42,050 nt of DNA from Saprospiraceae bacterium (lineage in GTDB: Bacteria; Bacteroidota; Bacteroidia; Chitinophagales; Saprospiraceae). The translations under genes were made by a program, and so were the position numbers. The stretch covers positions 1 to 42,050 of the forward strand of contig JAEUUT010000058.1 in the NCBI GenBank assembly GCA_016787415.1, given 5' to 3'. A model generated the notes under the pieces. That model was not told the DNA's origin. It worked only from the letters and a program-made list of their open reading frames with translations, and ran no database searches. Positions 41,681 through 42,050 of this stretch are shown in pieces. Every line of letters starts with the position of its first letter. The first letter of the stretch is position 1.

Positions 41681-42050
41681 CAACATAGCGCATGACTACG
41701 ACCGCAGTTTTTCGGAAACGGCAGTGGGGTGGGCGCAACGCCAGCGTGTGTGGCGCTACCTGGGCCGTTTTTTTCAAAAAAACAACATACAAAACGTGCT
41801 GGAATGCAATTGTGGCAGCGGAGTAGACGCCCTTTGGCTGGCCGGCCAGGGAAAGCAGGTACTTGCTACTGATATTTCATCGCAAATGGTGGATATAACA
41901 GCCGGGAAAGCAAAAAAATCAGGCCTGGACACACATTTGAAAACAGCCGTTGCTTCCATGCAGGATTTACATACACAGCAACAAGTGTTGCAAGCGGCAC
42001 CTTTCGATTTGCTTTTCTCCGATTTTGGAGGATTGAATTGCCTGTCTCCG
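41646..42050 (+). CDS. Class I SAM-dependent methyltransferase, 5' part (cut by window end)
   Basis: A frame that stays open from the ATG at 41646 to the window's end; 135 codons are visible. It starts MEHQQHAPAAFDNIAHDYDR, a typical opening for small-molecule methyltransferases. SAM-binding motif I is VLECNCGSGVDALWLA (Cys in place of one usual Gly/Ala), and motif II is VLATDISSQMVD. It continues to FDLLFSDFGGLNCL. It overlaps the radical SAM gene by 35 bases in another frame. Substrate unknown; together they may form a small modification pathway that continues to the right. Confidence 0.9.
   Translation, partial: MEHQQHAPAAFDNIAHDYDRSFSETAVGWAQRQRVWRYLGRFFQKNNIQNVLECNCGSGVDALWLAGQGKQVLATDISSQMVDITAGKAKKSGLDTHLKTAVASMQDLHTQQQVLQAAPFDLLFSDFGGLNCLSP

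Overview
The window comes from a member of the Bacteroidota, most likely Saprospiraceae-like (inference). The evidence is a type IX secretion system (T9SS) translocon gene (sprA), a T9SS-type secreted protein with a gliding-motility C-terminal domain, a type III glutamine synthetase, GH109-like and SPFH proteins, and repeated promoter boxes of the Bacteroidota form TAnnTTTG upstream of genes. No rRNA, tRNA, CRISPR array, phage or transposase gene was seen.

Layout. 1-5718 holds the C-terminal part of sprA, open at the left edge, facing a large T9SS cargo-like gene (5845-8139, minus). A plus-strand run follows: polyprenyl diphosphate synthase, serC, a YgjP-type metallopeptidase, a truncated hemoglobin, pckA, an unknown helical protein, a secreted protein of the misnamed 'asparagine synthetase B' family, a rhodanese-fold lipoprotein without its catalytic Cys, a fatty acid hydroxylase/sterol desaturase, a secreted amidohydrolase and a DUF58 protein. 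A 994-residue double amidohydrolase lies on the minus strand (19871-22855). 23132-27742 is a NIPSNAP / 2Fe-2S / molybdopterin dehydrogenase / XdhC operon. 27773-32197 (minus) holds a ribbon-helix-helix protein, an SPFH protein, a small Cys-rich exported protein, an S41 protease and an alpha/beta hydrolase. recA, recJ and glnN (GSIII) follow on plus, then a CDGSH protein and a GH109-like oxidoreductase on minus. The right end has a B12-binding radical SAM gene overlapping a methyltransferase gene cut by the window edge.

Most of the content is housekeeping: isoprenoid, serine, gluconeogenic and nitrogen metabolism, DNA repair and secretion. The striking layer lies between the genes. Eight intergenic spaces are filled by arrays of iterated short words, mostly heptads; at least six of the eight are folded into long inverted repeats. 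Each locus has its own word, and every array starts within a few bases of a stop codon, sometimes overlapping it. Two copies 10 kb apart (9199-9330 and 19749-19865) are the same element in opposite orientation. One has perfectly matched 42-bp arms, including a variant heptad mirrored in both arms. Some arrays supply codons to neighbouring genes. This family is the best candidate here for something under-described.
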